NCBI GenBank assembly: GCA_030562195.1
Contig: JAUJPP010000005.1
Coordinates: 26,833,106 to 26,897,105, forward strand
Direction: 5' to 3'
Length of the DNA stretch: 64,000 nt
Source of the DNA: Nipponacmea schrenckii
Taxonomy: Eukaryota; Mollusca; Gastropoda; Lottiidae
The position numbers were made by a program, and so were the translations under genes. Below the pieces are notes generated by a model. The model was not told the DNA's origin. It did not search any database and worked only from the letters and a program-made list of their open reading frames with translations. Shown one piece after another: positions 49,085-59,843 of the stretch (positions are counted from its first letter, which is position 1; every line of letters begins with the position of its first letter).

Positions 49085-51300
49085 ATGTTGAAGATAATGA
49101 CGAGGAAAGGCACTCTATAGATAGTGGTTACATAGGAAATAAGGAGAAAAGAAATTAATCTAAGGAAGGGGGGGGGGGGAGGTAATCTACCACGGACTAA
49201 GATATCATGTAAATTTTTATTTCGGGTATGGGCGACAACTAAATCGTTTGTAAAAACTGTTGGGAATTTTTCTTGCAATTGTTTGTAGAGGTGGAAAATT
49301 ATACGAGGAACTTGACCAGCTGTACTATTGTATTGAATAACCAAGGGTATAATCTGAAAGTCTACTTGGATATTCATGCAGAACGGATGCATGGTTTGTA
49401 ATTTGTTAATCCAAAAGTTTTCACGAATTAATCGAACTTTCTTAGTATTCATACCAGGTTGTTCATATATCTGTTCTATTGGAATAATTTTTAGGTCTGT
49501 TAATTGATGATTGGATTGGTTAAAGTGTTTAGATACTGTTTTATTTGTTTTTATGAGGTTGATGTCAGATCGGTGATGATTAAAGCCGACGTATTGTTGG
49601 CTACATCTTGTACTGGAGATAAGATAAATGATGTTACTGCTGGTACAATTAAGATTGTCATTAACAAATAAAGGGACATGTTTGACTTTGGTAATGAATT
49701 TGGTAATGGTAAAAGGTTCGAGTCGTTTTTAGCTGAGATTTCAGCTAATGTGGAACTTTTGATACTTCTCAAGAATCTTCTTGAGTAGCCACGTTCGCTT
49801 AGTTTTTGAAAGACAATAGAACAAGCCTCCTCGAAGTCCTCTTTACGCGTACAAATTCGGTGAAATCTCAAGATTTGTGACTTAATAATGCCAGAAAAAG
49901 TATGTTTCGGATGAAAAGACGATTTGAATAAAAGTTGGTGAGTGTCGGTGGGCTTGAAAAAAACTTTAATATCTAATTGATTGGTTTCATGAAAATTGGT
50001 ATCTTTAAAAACTGTAGTGTCCAGAAAATTTGCTTTTCGCTAATATTGGAGGTTAATTTTATAGATGGGTGGTGGTTATTGAGAATATTAAAATATTCCC
50101 AAAATTCGTCAATTGTATGAGTCCAAATCAAGAAAATATCATCAAGGAATCGTACATAAAAAATTGGTAGTTTGGGGCAGAGAAGTGATACCTCTCTTTC
50201 CCATTCTGCCATGAAAATATTTGCATAGGAGGGGGCAAATCGTTTTCCCATGGCAGTTCCGGAAGCCTAAAGATAATTTTTTTCATTAAAAATAAAGTCA
50301 TTCCAATTCAAACAAATTTCTAACAGTTCTGGGATTTCTTTATCCGGTCTATCAGGATCGGGCTTCCGCTCGAATGCCTGCTTTACAGCGCGCAATCCAG
50401 ACTCATTGTCAATTCTAGTATACATTCTTTGAACGTCTAAAGAAACTAAAAAGGCATCTGCTGGGATTTTAGTCGTTTGTGTCTTTGATATAGGCAGGAT
50501 GTGTTGAAGCTAGTGGCAGTAAAAAGTGATCTATATATTCTGAGACCCTATAAGACTCACTTGCACAGTCAGATATTATTGGCCGTCCTTTGGGAATTTT
50601 ATTGGGTGAAAACCACTCAATTTCGGGATTTTTGTGGATTTTCGGAAGGGTGTACAAATGTCTTTGACGGGGCTCTTTGTCGGGCTTCAGATAATCAAAT
50701 TGCTTTGGTTTAAGGTAGTCTTTATCAAGTAAATCTTTCAAAATATTTGTTATTAATTTGGTAGTTTCCATGTAAATCGGATTGTCTAAAGGAGTGTAAT
50801 ACAAGGTTACTTAATTGTGATTCGGCTTCATTGACATAATCCTTCAAGATCACACAACAACTTCCCTTATCGCGTTTCTTGATAACAATATTTTTGTCTT
50901 TCTTCAGAGCGTTCAAAGCAGTACGTTCCGCATGAGAAAGGTTGGCTTTCTCGTTTACGATAGGCAAACGAAATACTTCATTATCCATTTCCTGAAAGGT
51001 ATCTAAAATGTCTTTGTGCATACAGCTATCAGCAGGCGTAAATTTTGATTTTTCTACAAAATTGGTGATCGGACCACGAGAAGGCGTGTTTCTATAGAAA
51101 TAGTTTTACTTTAAATTTCTCTGAAATCTTTTAGTGGCTTCCACTAATGGTATACGTGATGAAGGTTTTTTAGAGGGTACGAATTTGAGACTTTTATCTA
51201 GTAGTTTTTGTTCATTTGGAGAGAGAATTCTTGAATTTAGGTTGACAACTTTTTTTCCAAGCTGGAGACTAGTATTGGGGCCCCCTGCACCTAGTTTAAA
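49085..51300 (-). pseudogene. Penelope-like RT and GIY-YIG endonuclease remnant
   Basis: At least five frame changes (near 51000, 50790, 50460, 50260 and 49700-49470) break the frame, so no full product can be made. The nuclease part is recognised by a cysteine-containing lead (CTSSNIIYLIS), QYVGFNHHRSDINL, TVSKHFN, then RENFWINKLQT. Oddly, a segment resembling the linker that normally lies between RT and nuclease (IIPLVIQYNS, later VVAHTRNKNLHDILVR) follows the nuclease part here. Known role of the family: target-primed reverse transcription with a GIY-YIG nick. It lies upstream of TXNL4B in the same orientation. Confidence 0.85.
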
Positions 51301-51492
51301 GGTGCTGAAGAAGCTGTGATGAAGTCCATCCAGTGGTCATAGACGGATTGAGCTGTTATTGGTGTCCAGTGGATATCATCGCCTCTGACTTTGATGATTG
51401 TATTGGCTGGAGGAATGATAGTGGTATTTGGTGGTGGACTGTTGATGATCATATTATTAAATCTCTCCAGATTTTTGCTGTATGTTTTGTTC
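49085..51492 (-). mobile_element. Penelope-like retroelement with GIY-YIG region (decayed)
   Basis: Minus-strand pieces in several frames give a Penelope-type reverse transcriptase followed by a GIY-YIG nuclease region. Order on this strand: N-terminal leader (LNSRILSPNEQKLL near 51240), a charged segment (IVIKKRDKGSCCVILKDY), finger motifs (HLYTLPKIHKNP; KGRPIISDCASESYR), palm motif A (FLVSLDVQRMYTRID), MGKRFAPSYANIFMAEWE, and RFLDDIFLIW with the catalytic aspartates. The element's upstream part stops at the TTAA of a piggyBac element at 51492. Confidence 0.88.
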
Positions 51493-54210
51493 TTAACCCG
51501 TTCATGCCTGATGCACCTTTTTAGGGTGCGACACGATGATGGCATACCACACTAACACATTTGATTGTATGTTTTAACTCTTTGTCCCATATCAGCCTAA
51601 ATATGTAGGGTCTGGATGATAAAGATTTGAAATGGAGTTATTCCCCCTTATGATCAGCCTTGTCACGTGACTTGAGCCTTGAAGAGTAAAATGGCGGCAA
51701 AATTTCCTCAAGATAAGAGGTAGGTAAATTTTTAGAATATTATCAATCAAGGTGTGTTTATTTGCATATCCTGGTAGACAACTAGTTCCCTAGTGTGCAC
51801 AAAAGCATAAAATATGTCAAATGGCAAATATGGGTTGTTTTTGTGATATCACATGACGCACCCTTTAAGGGTGCACGAGGCACGAGACACTCCATGAACT
51901 TTAGCCTAATTCTGTCAAATTGTTATATTTTTCTGTTTGATATCCTATCATTTATACCATTGATTTAGAAAACACTCATTCTATCATCTAGTGGTCCCAT
52001 TGCGAACCCTTATAGAAACATTTGATTGAATTAAAGAATATAGTTCTTAACACTATTTGGATATCCGCCGCTTATTTGAATAATTGTGAAATATTTCATT
52101 TCGTTTCAGGAATTACAATGTTCACGAAATCATTTCCATGCTGGAGGAAGAAGATTTTTCTGAAGCCAGAGTTTATTTGCAACCCCCAGCTAATGGACAA
52201 GAATCAGATGAAGACAGTGGCGATGAAGAGAATGCGGATGCAAATAATTTTTCTAGAAATCAGTTAGTTTCAAAGGCCGAAGTTACCATTGTCCGTAATG
52301 ATGGCCATGTGGAGAATCGTGAGAGTAACGATGATGAACTAAGTTATGTACCAATTGATGCACCAAGTGATGTACCAATTGATCCACCAAATGATGTACC
52401 AATTATTCAACAAAGTGATGATGTACTGGTTTCCCACAATGAAAATCCACCAAAAAGGCCAAAGACACTTCCCAAACCATGGATTATGGAGGTCAGAAGA
52501 TTTACCATCTGCATTGCCAACACAAAGAGAGTGGCCACAAAACTCCAAACCCGATTTTTTGTCAGAATACTTGACACCTACTCAATTATTTGAAAAGTTT
52601 TTTGATGATGAATTGTTACAATTAATGGTTGAAAATACAAACTTATATGCCAACCGTGACAAAGGCGCTCACAATTTCCGAACAGATCAAAGTGAAATGC
52701 GTTTATTTCTCGCCATCCTTATTATCGCTGGATATGACACATTACCAAGGAGAAGGATGTACTGGGAACACGCTGACGATGTCCGCAATGAAGCTGTTGC
52801 TAGTGCAATGTCTAGAAATAGGTTCGAAGAGCTAATGCAGTACTTCCATTTGTGTGACAATCAACAACTGGCAAAAGATGATCGCTTGGCTAAAATCAGA
52901 CAACTGTGTTCAATCCTTAATAAGAAATGTCTAGATAGCAATCCTCAAGAACAAAATTTGTCCATAGATGAAACCATGATACCATATTTCGGGCGACATT
53001 CAGCTAAACAATTCATCAGAGGCAAGCCGGTACGTTTTGGGTACAAACTTTGGACATTGGCTACAACACTTTGATACGTAATCCAATTTAAACCTTACTG
53101 TGGTGCAACAGGCAGACCTCCAAATGACATCAATCTTTAGGTGTTTAGGTGGATCTGTAGTAGCTGATCTGATGGATGTCTTACCAAAAGGCATGCCACA
53201 TCATGTCACTTTTGATAACTTTTTCACATCTCTTCGTCTAATAGATTACTTAACTTCAATTGGTATATATACTGTTCGCCATAATAATATTGAGAAATGC
53301 CCTATAACTTCATCTAAGGAGCTCCAGAAGAAAAACATAAGCTCGTATGATTATAAGCATGATCGAATTTCTAATGCAGTTGTTGTATCCTGGAAAGATA
53401 ATAGTGTTGTGACCCTTTTGTCAAACACAGTTGGTGTAGAACCTGTTGGTACTGCCACCAGATGGTCAAAACAAGAAAGTTCTGAACCTAAGATAGTCAA
53501 ATACTACAACGGGGTTGATAGAAGTGACCAGAATATTGCTGCTTATAGAATTGCTATTAGGTCCAAAAAATGGTGGTGGCCTCTATTTGCTCATACAATT
53601 GATCTTGCTCTTCAAAATGGTTGGCTTTTATACAAACACCATCAGCTATTGAGCATCCACTCGACCAACTTGGTTTCAAATGCGATGTAGTAAGAGTTTA
53701 TCTACTTAGCCATCAGCAACCCCGTACTAGTACTAGCAAAGTTGGTAAACGAGGTCCAATAGATCAGAGAGTTCCAAGAGAAGTACGATTTGATAAAATC
53801 AGCCACCACTCTTGTAGCACAGAAACTCAACGACGATGTGTTGTCTGTGGCAAGAATACTAGAAGGGCGTGTACAAAATGTCAAGTCAGCTTGCATAACC
53901 ATTGTTTTAATCAGTTCCATGCCATCGTGTAAAGCTTTGTACAACAATGAATTGATTTATTAAATTGATTTATACAATTTATTGATCTTAGGTTAATCTA
54001 TAGCCTACAATATTTAACCCGAATTCCCGCCATCCCCCCCCCCACCTCCCCCCAATGTTTGATCCAAGATCTATTCTTATACTAATTTTAAACAACATTA
54101 TCACAATATTAGACTGAAAATACTATCGTAAATTGCAAGTTGATAATAAACATAATCAAAACATTTTGGGTTCTCTCGTGCCTGGTGCACCCTTTTAGGG
54201 TGCAATAACA
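51492..54210 (+). mobile_element. piggyBac-type DNA transposon, decayed, 3' terminus not found
   Basis: The left boundary is TTAACCCGTTCATGCCTGATG, with the TTAA target and CCC start typical of piggyBac. It is followed by a hairpin TGCACCTTTTTAGGGTGC. An inverted subterminal copy (GCACCCTTTAAGGGTGCACG then AGGCACGAG) lies at 51855-51893. Behind the transposase a counterpart (CTCGTGCCTGGTGCACCC then TTTTAGGGTGC) lies at 54174-54205. The matching right TTAA terminus is not visible before the next element, so that end is lost. Confidence 0.82.
51691..53932 (+). pseudogene. piggyBac transposase (DDD type) with N-terminal intron, frameshifted
   Basis: A first exon 51691-51719 (MAAKFPQDK) joins in phase, via GTAGGT and TTTCAG, to sequence from 52110 (NYNVHEIISMLEEEDFSEAR), giving a typical acidic N-terminus with repeated VPI-D-PPND units. 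Breaks: a one-base frame change near 52483, a TGA at 53072-53074 where a glycine is expected, a second frame change near 53143 and a third near 53640. The domain remains readable: PDFLSEYLTPTQLFEKFFDD, LSIDETMIPYFGRHS (first catalytic D), HHVTFDNFFTSL (second D), NGVDRSDQNIAAYR (third D) and WWWPLFAHTIDLALQN. The C-terminal cysteine-rich finger (CVVCGKNTRRACTKC, then LHNHCF) is present. Inactive as assembled. Confidence 0.9.
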
Positions 54211-54364
54211 ATTTTCAATTTTCAGAAGAATAAATTTAATTTATTTGAAAATAACCTCCTAATTTACTTTTTGTAACTTATTTTATACATTTATATCCAT
54301 TTTTGAACACAATAGCTGGGCTTTAACACAATCGCAGATATTGATATAAGTACACTTTCAACTC

Positions 54365-54996
54365 ATTAAAGGGATAATAGCCATAAGAAGGAAACTAAAA
54401 TTTTAATTTCACTCAAACTTGGACAATAATAGTATGTTTCCATCAGTGGACTTGCCTGGTGTCACAGCTGTACATCAAAATCCCTCTATAATCCGACAAA
54501 TCCATAAAATCAAGTATATAGTTAATTATAAAACGCTTAATACATCCATTAAGCGATTTTCAAATTGTAATTATAAAGGGAAGTAACTCTCACATGTGGG
54601 TTTTCACGCGTCCTTGACCTCTACTCTTGAATTTATCTTAAAATAGTCAGACAATGTACGATATTTAAATTCATGGAAAGCAGAGAAAAAGCAATTAATA
54701 TGATTTTGAATGAATACTCTAACACTGACAAAATATTCAACGAAAATTAATCCTAATAATATTTGTTTGTATACACTGAAGAATGATTGTCATAGTGCAC
54801 TTGATTTCCTAGACGCTTTTTTTCTCAAACTAAATTGGATCGTCGCTGTCTCAATTGTTTTTAAATTCCGAATATATTTTTATTGTCGCTTTTTTTAAAA
54901 ATTGATAAAGTGTGCATAGTTATTAACTAACAGTCAATATTTAACACAAATATTGGCCGTAGGACGAGTGTATTCTAACGGCTATTATCCCTTTAA
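54365..54996. mobile_element. TTAA-flanked MITE (piggyBac-like)
   Basis: Left end TTAAAGGGATAATAGCC at 54365; right end GGCTATTATCCCTTTAA finishing at 54996. This is a perfect 17-bp inverted repeat including the TTAA on both sides, enclosing 632 bp without a transposase. TTAA target choice is characteristic of piggyBac. Its terminal sequence differs from that of the neighbouring piggyBac element, so a different transposase probably moved it. Confidence 0.75.
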
Positions 54997-55001
54997 GGGA
55001 A

Positions 55002-55290
55002 GTTAAAACGGTAACATGTAAAACGGTAACAAATTTTATTAGTTAAAACGGTTACAAGTCCATAAAAACGGTATCAGAAATTTTCGATAACGGTAACAAC
55101 CCCGCTAAAACGGTAACAGAAATTTTCGATAACGGTAACAACCCCGCTAAAACGGTATCAGAAATTTTCGATAACGGTAACAACCCCGCTAAAACGGTAA
55201 CAGAAATTTTCGGTTATTAATAATATAAATAAATTATTTGTATAATTCTTTAATATATTTATCATAAATTTTTGGTAATAATAACATTCC
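55002..55290. mobile_element. End of the AAAACGGTAAC element family (second copy)
   Basis: AGTTAAAACGGTAACATGT is followed by repeated AAAACGGTAACA units, several separated by GAAATTTTCGATAACGGTAAC and ACCCCGCT spacers, to about 55215. The AT-rich inner sequence also matches the inverted end at 23.9-24.06 kb in outline. Only one end is present. It begins six bases after the TTAA of the MITE to its left. Confidence 0.65.
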
Positions 55291-55515
55291 GTGGGTCTGT
55301 TAACATTTCCCATGAACACATAAAAGGCTAGGTTTAACCTGATTTTAATGAAATTTGGTTTGATCTTGATTCGTAAGATCTTTATCAAGTTTGAATTAGA
55401 CAATTGTTCGATGACCGGTTTTTGAGTTATTTCCCTTGACTTATTGAAAACGCACCATTTGTTTGTGAACTCAATAAACATTGCATATATTTTATATGGT
55501 TTTAATGAAATTTGG
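55291..55515 (+). repeat. Decayed fragment of the large interspersed repeat family
   Basis: About one and a half units: GATTTTAATGAAATTTGGTT, then TTTGAGTTATTTCCCTTGAC, then a second TTTTAATGAAATTTGGTG. Both cores of the family are recognisable, but no terminus is. Confidence 0.6.
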
Positions 55516-57965
55516 TGTTGGTAAATAAGATAAAACAAGTGGTAGTGGTTGTAAGCTAGCTACTATACACAGACCCGTGGTTAATAAGATAAAACAAGTG
55601 GTAGGGATTGTAAGCTAACTTCTATACACGGACCTTATCTTATTTACCACGGGTCTGTGTATAGAAGTTAGCTCACAACCCCTACCACTTGTTTTATCTT
55701 ATTTACCACGGGTCTGTATTTAGAAGTTAGCTTACAACCCCTACCACTTGTTTTATCTTATTTACCACGGGTCTGTATATAGTAGTTACATCTCAACCCC
55801 TACCACTTGTTTTATCTTATTTACCACGGGTCTGTACATAATAGTTAGCTAACAACCTCTACCACTTGTTTTATCTTATTTACCACGGGTCTGTGTATAG
55901 AAGTTAGCTCACAACCCCTACCACTTGTTTTATCTTATTTACCACGGGTCTGTGTATAGTAGTTAGCTTACAACCCCTACCACTTGTTTTATCTTATTTA
56001 CCACTAGTCTGTGTATAGTAGTTAGCTTACAACCCCTTCCACTTGTTTTATCTTATTTACCACGGGTCTGTGTATAGAAGTTAGCTCACAACCCCTACCA
56101 CTTGTTTTATCTTATTTACCACGGGTCTGTGTATAGAAGTTAGCTTACGACCCTTACCACTTGTTTTATCTTATTTACCACGGGTCTGTACATAATAGTT
56201 AGCTAACAACCCCTACCACTTGTTTTATCTTATTTACCACGGGTCTGTGTATAGAAGTTAGCTCACAACCCCTACCACTTGTTTTATCTTATTTACCACG
56301 GGTCTGTATATAGTAGTTAGCTTTCAACCCCTACCACTTGTTTTATCTTATTTACCACGGGTCTGTATTTAGAAGTTAGCTTACAACCCCTACCACTTGT
56401 TTTATCTTATTTACCACGGGTCTGTATATAGTAGTTACCTCTCAAACCCTACCACTTGTTTTATCTTATTTACCACGGGTCTGTACATAGTAGTTAGCTT
56501 ACAACCCCTACCACTTGTTTTATCTGATTTACCACGGGTCTGTGTATAGAAGTTAGCTACAACCCCTACCACTTGTTTATCTTATTTACCACGGGTCTGT
56601 ATTTAGAGTTACTTACGACCCCTACCACTTGTTTTATCTTATTTACCACGGGTCTGTATATAGTAGTTAGCTTACAACCCCTACCACTTGTTTTATATTA
56701 TTTACCACGGGTCTGTACATAGTTGTTAGCTTACAACCCCTACCACTTGTTTTATCATATTTACCACGGGTCTGTGTATAGAAGTTAGCTCACAACCCCT
56801 ACCACTTGTTTGATATTATTTACCACGGGTCTATATTTGGAAGTTATCTTATAACCCCTACCACTTGTTTTATCTTATTTACCACGGGTCTGTATATAGT
56901 AGTTACCTCTCAACCCCTACCATTTGTTTTATCTTATTTACCATGGGTCTGTATATGGTAGTTACCTCTCAAACCCTACCACTTGTTTTACCTTATTTAC
57001 CACGGGTCTGTATATAGTAGTTACCTCTCAACCCTTACCACTTGTTTTATCTGATTTACCACGGGTCTGTGTATAGAAGTTAGCTCACAACCCCTACCAC
57101 TTGTTTGATATTATTTACCACGGGTCTGTATTTGGAAGTTATCTTATAACCCCTACCACTTGTTTTATCTTATTTACCACGGGTCTGTATATAGTAGTTA
57201 CCTCTCAACCCTTACCACTTGTTTTATCTTATTTACCACGGGTCTGTATATAGTAGTTAGCTTACAACCCCTACCACTTGTTTTATATTATTTACCACGG
57301 GACTGTACATAGTAGTTAGCTTACAACCCCTACCACTTGTTTTATCTTATTTACCACGGGTCTGTACATAGTAGTTAGCTTTCAACCCCTACCACTTGTT
57401 TTATCTTATTTACCACGGGTCTGTGTATAGTAGTTAGCTTACAACCCCTACTACTTGTTTTATCTTATTTACCACGGGTCTGTATTTAGAAGTTAGCTCG
57501 CAACCCCTACTACTTGTTTTATCTTATTTACCACGGGTCTGTATTAAGAAGTTAGCTTACAACCTCTACCACTTGTTTTATCTTATTTACCACGGGTCTG
57601 TATATACAGTAGTAGTTACCTCTCAACCCCTACCACTTGTTTTATCTTATTTACCACGGGTCTGTGTATAGTAGTTAGCTTACAACCACTACCACTTGTT
57701 TTATCTTATTTACCACGGGTCTGTATTTAGAAGTTAGCTCACAACCCCTACCACTTGTTTTATCTTATTTACCACGGGTCTGTGTATAGTAGTTAGCTTA
57801 CAACCCCTTCCACTTGTTTTATCTTATTTACCACGGGTCTGTATTTAGATGTTAGCTTACAAATCCTACCACTTGTTTTATCTTATTTACCACGGGTCTG
57901 TATTTAGAAGTTAGCTTACAACCCCTACCACGTGTTGTATTGTATTTACCACGGGTCTGTGTATG
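55516..57965. repeat. Satellite array, 59-bp unit, about 40 copies, with two inverted starter units
   Basis: The unit is 59 bp: ACCACGGGTCTGTGTATAGA, AGTTAGCTCACAACCCCTAC, CACTTGTTTTATCTTATTT. From about 55630 to 57965 the units run head to tail with few length changes. The first two units, 55516 to about 55628, are in the opposite orientation, making a head-to-head junction near 55629. Recurring unit variants (GTGTATAGAAG, GTATTTAGAAG, GTATATAGTAG, GTACATAATAG) appear in semi-regular order, suggesting higher-order amplification. Not coding. Confidence 0.95.
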
Positions 57966-58640
57966 ATAAAAAAAATTGAAATTTATTAGCATTGATTTTG
58001 AAATATAATTCAAAGTAAAGTATTCATACTGTTAATCTTCGCGTATCCATGTTTTCTCCACTATTTATGATTCTAAACGCACATCTGAAGGGCATACAAT
58101 ATTTCATAGGCTGGGCATTTTCACCTGGTGTATATAACAATACGCACAATATGGCGGACAGTTGAATTATCGCTTCGATTAGAAAACACACAATTCCAGT
58201 TACAAAACACACTGAATCCCGAATTAGACGACGGCATTTGTAATTTTATGTGTGATTCAATAGAAAATCATTTGAAAATAAGAAATTCGTTCTTAAATAG
58301 CTTAAAATAGTACAATTACTTACCACGCCGTGGCAAATAACCGAATGTGTAGTGACAGACTATTTACCACGGCCCGTGGTAAATATCCACTACGCATAAT
58401 TAACCGATAATCTCAATCGCCCCAATCACGGCAATAAATCGTCACCTCCCGACTCCCGACTATCAATTATTATTTATCAATTAAACTTAATTAACATTTT
58501 GTGTAATCCTTTTGTCCTCTTCTGTTCACCCACAGTCCAAAGATATTCATTTTGTTTACCGGTCAAAACAATAAACATACGGCGAAATCGTAAATAACGA
58601 TGACCGTCATTCGATTCTCAACATCAACATGGCTACGTAC
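57966..58640. other. Stretch between satellite and pogo-like element, with palindromes
   Basis: At 58318-58390 two palindromic pieces, TTACCACGCCGTGGCAA and TTTACCACGGCCCGTGGTAAA, reuse the TTTACCACGG start of the satellite unit in inverted pairs. Overlapping small frames at 58024-58310 have no family signal. Otherwise nothing recognised. Confidence 0.5.
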
Positions 58641-59146
58641 AAAGCCCATAAAATTCCGAATCCGATGACGAAAATAACGACATGCGTGTAGGTGAATTGA
58701 AGAGAATTTGGTACGAGGTAAATAAATTTACCCATGCACCAAATATCGTAAGACTGGACGAGTTTTTAATAGTCGACGAAGATATCATTACAGAGGACAG
58801 ACCGAGCGACGATGAAATTGTAGAGAGTGTTATTTCGGTGAAAAATGACACCACCCCAGAATCTGATGACGAAGAAGAAATCATAGTTGTCATCATTTGC
58901 AGACGCTTTTCGAGCTTTAAACACACTACGAAAAGGCATGATTATAATTTATGTGAATTTGCAATAAATTATGTGCTTAAGGTTTAGTGCTGTTTAAAAC
59001 TGCGATCGTTCCTTTTCTTTGGGACGGTATGGGTAATTTTGACTTTATCCAAGATGGCGGACATAGAAAATGATATAACGAATTTCGGCTATAACGAACT
59101 AATTCGTTCGGTCCCGTATGATTCGTTATAGCCAGGTTTCACTGTA
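58641..59146 (+). mobile_element. pogo/Tigger-like DNA transposon, 3' end with terminal repeat
   Basis: The right terminus at 59120-59144 reads GATTCGTTATAGCCAGGTTT then CACTG and is followed by TA, the classic end and target of Tigger/pogo elements. A second copy of the GCTATAACGAA word lies just inside it. Upstream is the C-terminal end of a transposase. The 5' part of the element is absent. Confidence 0.8.
58682..58975 (+). pseudogene. pogo/Tigger-like transposase C-terminus, frameshifted
   Basis: The frame beginning at 58682 encodes an acidic tail (EDRPSDDEIVESVISV, ESDDEEEI). After a frame change near 58890 it continues as FADAFRALNTLRKGMI, the conserved end of Tigger/jerky-type transposases. 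The CENP-B DNA-binding and DDE catalytic regions are missing, so this is a remnant. It could be mistaken for a host gene of the CENPB or JRK group, but the terminal repeat directly downstream marks it as a transposon piece. Confidence 0.75.
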
Positions 59147-59149
59147 CAT

Positions 59150-59578
59150 ATTATTATCTTTTAGAGAGACAATATATTATATTCTTAACTATCATATTAC
59201 CCAACTATATATTATAATCGTTAAAGTGACAATATATTATATTCTTCTCTATTATAGTTCAAAACTACATATTATTATCTTTAGAGAGACAATATATTAT
59301 ATTCTTCACTATCATATTACCCAACTATATATTATAATCTTTAAAGAGACAATATATTATATTCTTATCTATCATATTACCCAACTATATATTGTAATCT
59401 TTAAAGTGACAATATATTATATTCTTACTATCATATTACCTAATTATAGATTATAATCTTTAAAGTGACAATACTATATTCTTAACTATCATATTACCCA
59501 ACTATATATTATAATCTTTAAAGTGACAATATATTATATTCTTCACTCTCATATTCCCAAACTATATAATAAAGTCAT
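59150..59578. repeat. Minisatellite, 60-bp unit, about seven copies
   Basis: The unit GACAATATATTATATTCTT, ACTATCATATTACCCAACTA, TATATTATAATCTTTAAA repeats from just outside the pogo-like terminal repeat. Because 60 is divisible by three, one frame stays open for five or six units as a repeated 20-residue phrase rich in I, Y and L. I read it as a by-product of unit length, not as a gene. Confidence 0.9.
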
Positions 59579-59582
59579 TAAA

Positions 59583-59843
59583 GAAACAACTCCCCTCCCA
59601 AGATTCCTTAACAACCCTAAATCCTTTACCCTCAAAAGACCTAAGGTACCTTTCCGAAAACAACTCCCCCTCCCAAGATTCCTTAACAACCCTAACTCCT
59701 TTACCCTCAAAAGACCTAAGGTACCTATACGAGAACAACTCCCCCTCCCACGATTCCTTAACAACACTTAACCCTTTACCCCCAAAAGACAAAACGAAAT
59801 CCGCAGAAAACAATTCTTCTTCCCACGACTCTACTACAATGGT
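59583..59843. repeat. Minisatellite, 75-bp unit, about three and a half copies
   Basis: The unit begins AACTCCCCCTCCCAAGATTC and contains TTTACCCTCAAAAGACCTAA. Copies start at about 59588, 59661 and 59736, the last more diverged. Divisible by three, so frames stay open on both strands. It follows the 60-bp array with almost no spacer. Confidence 0.88.

Noticed and set aside
52022..52267. 81-codon frame overlapping the piggyBac N-terminus
   Set aside because: It reads through the TTTCAG acceptor in a different frame from the transposase.
55630..57965. Regular array with a near-constant unit, superficially like a CRISPR array
   Set aside because: The whole 59-bp unit repeats with no variable spacer, and the context is an animal genome. 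It is a satellite.
58024..58310. Overlapping 60-62 codon frames on both strands
   Set aside because: No family signal and no splice context; the frames overlap each other in antisense.
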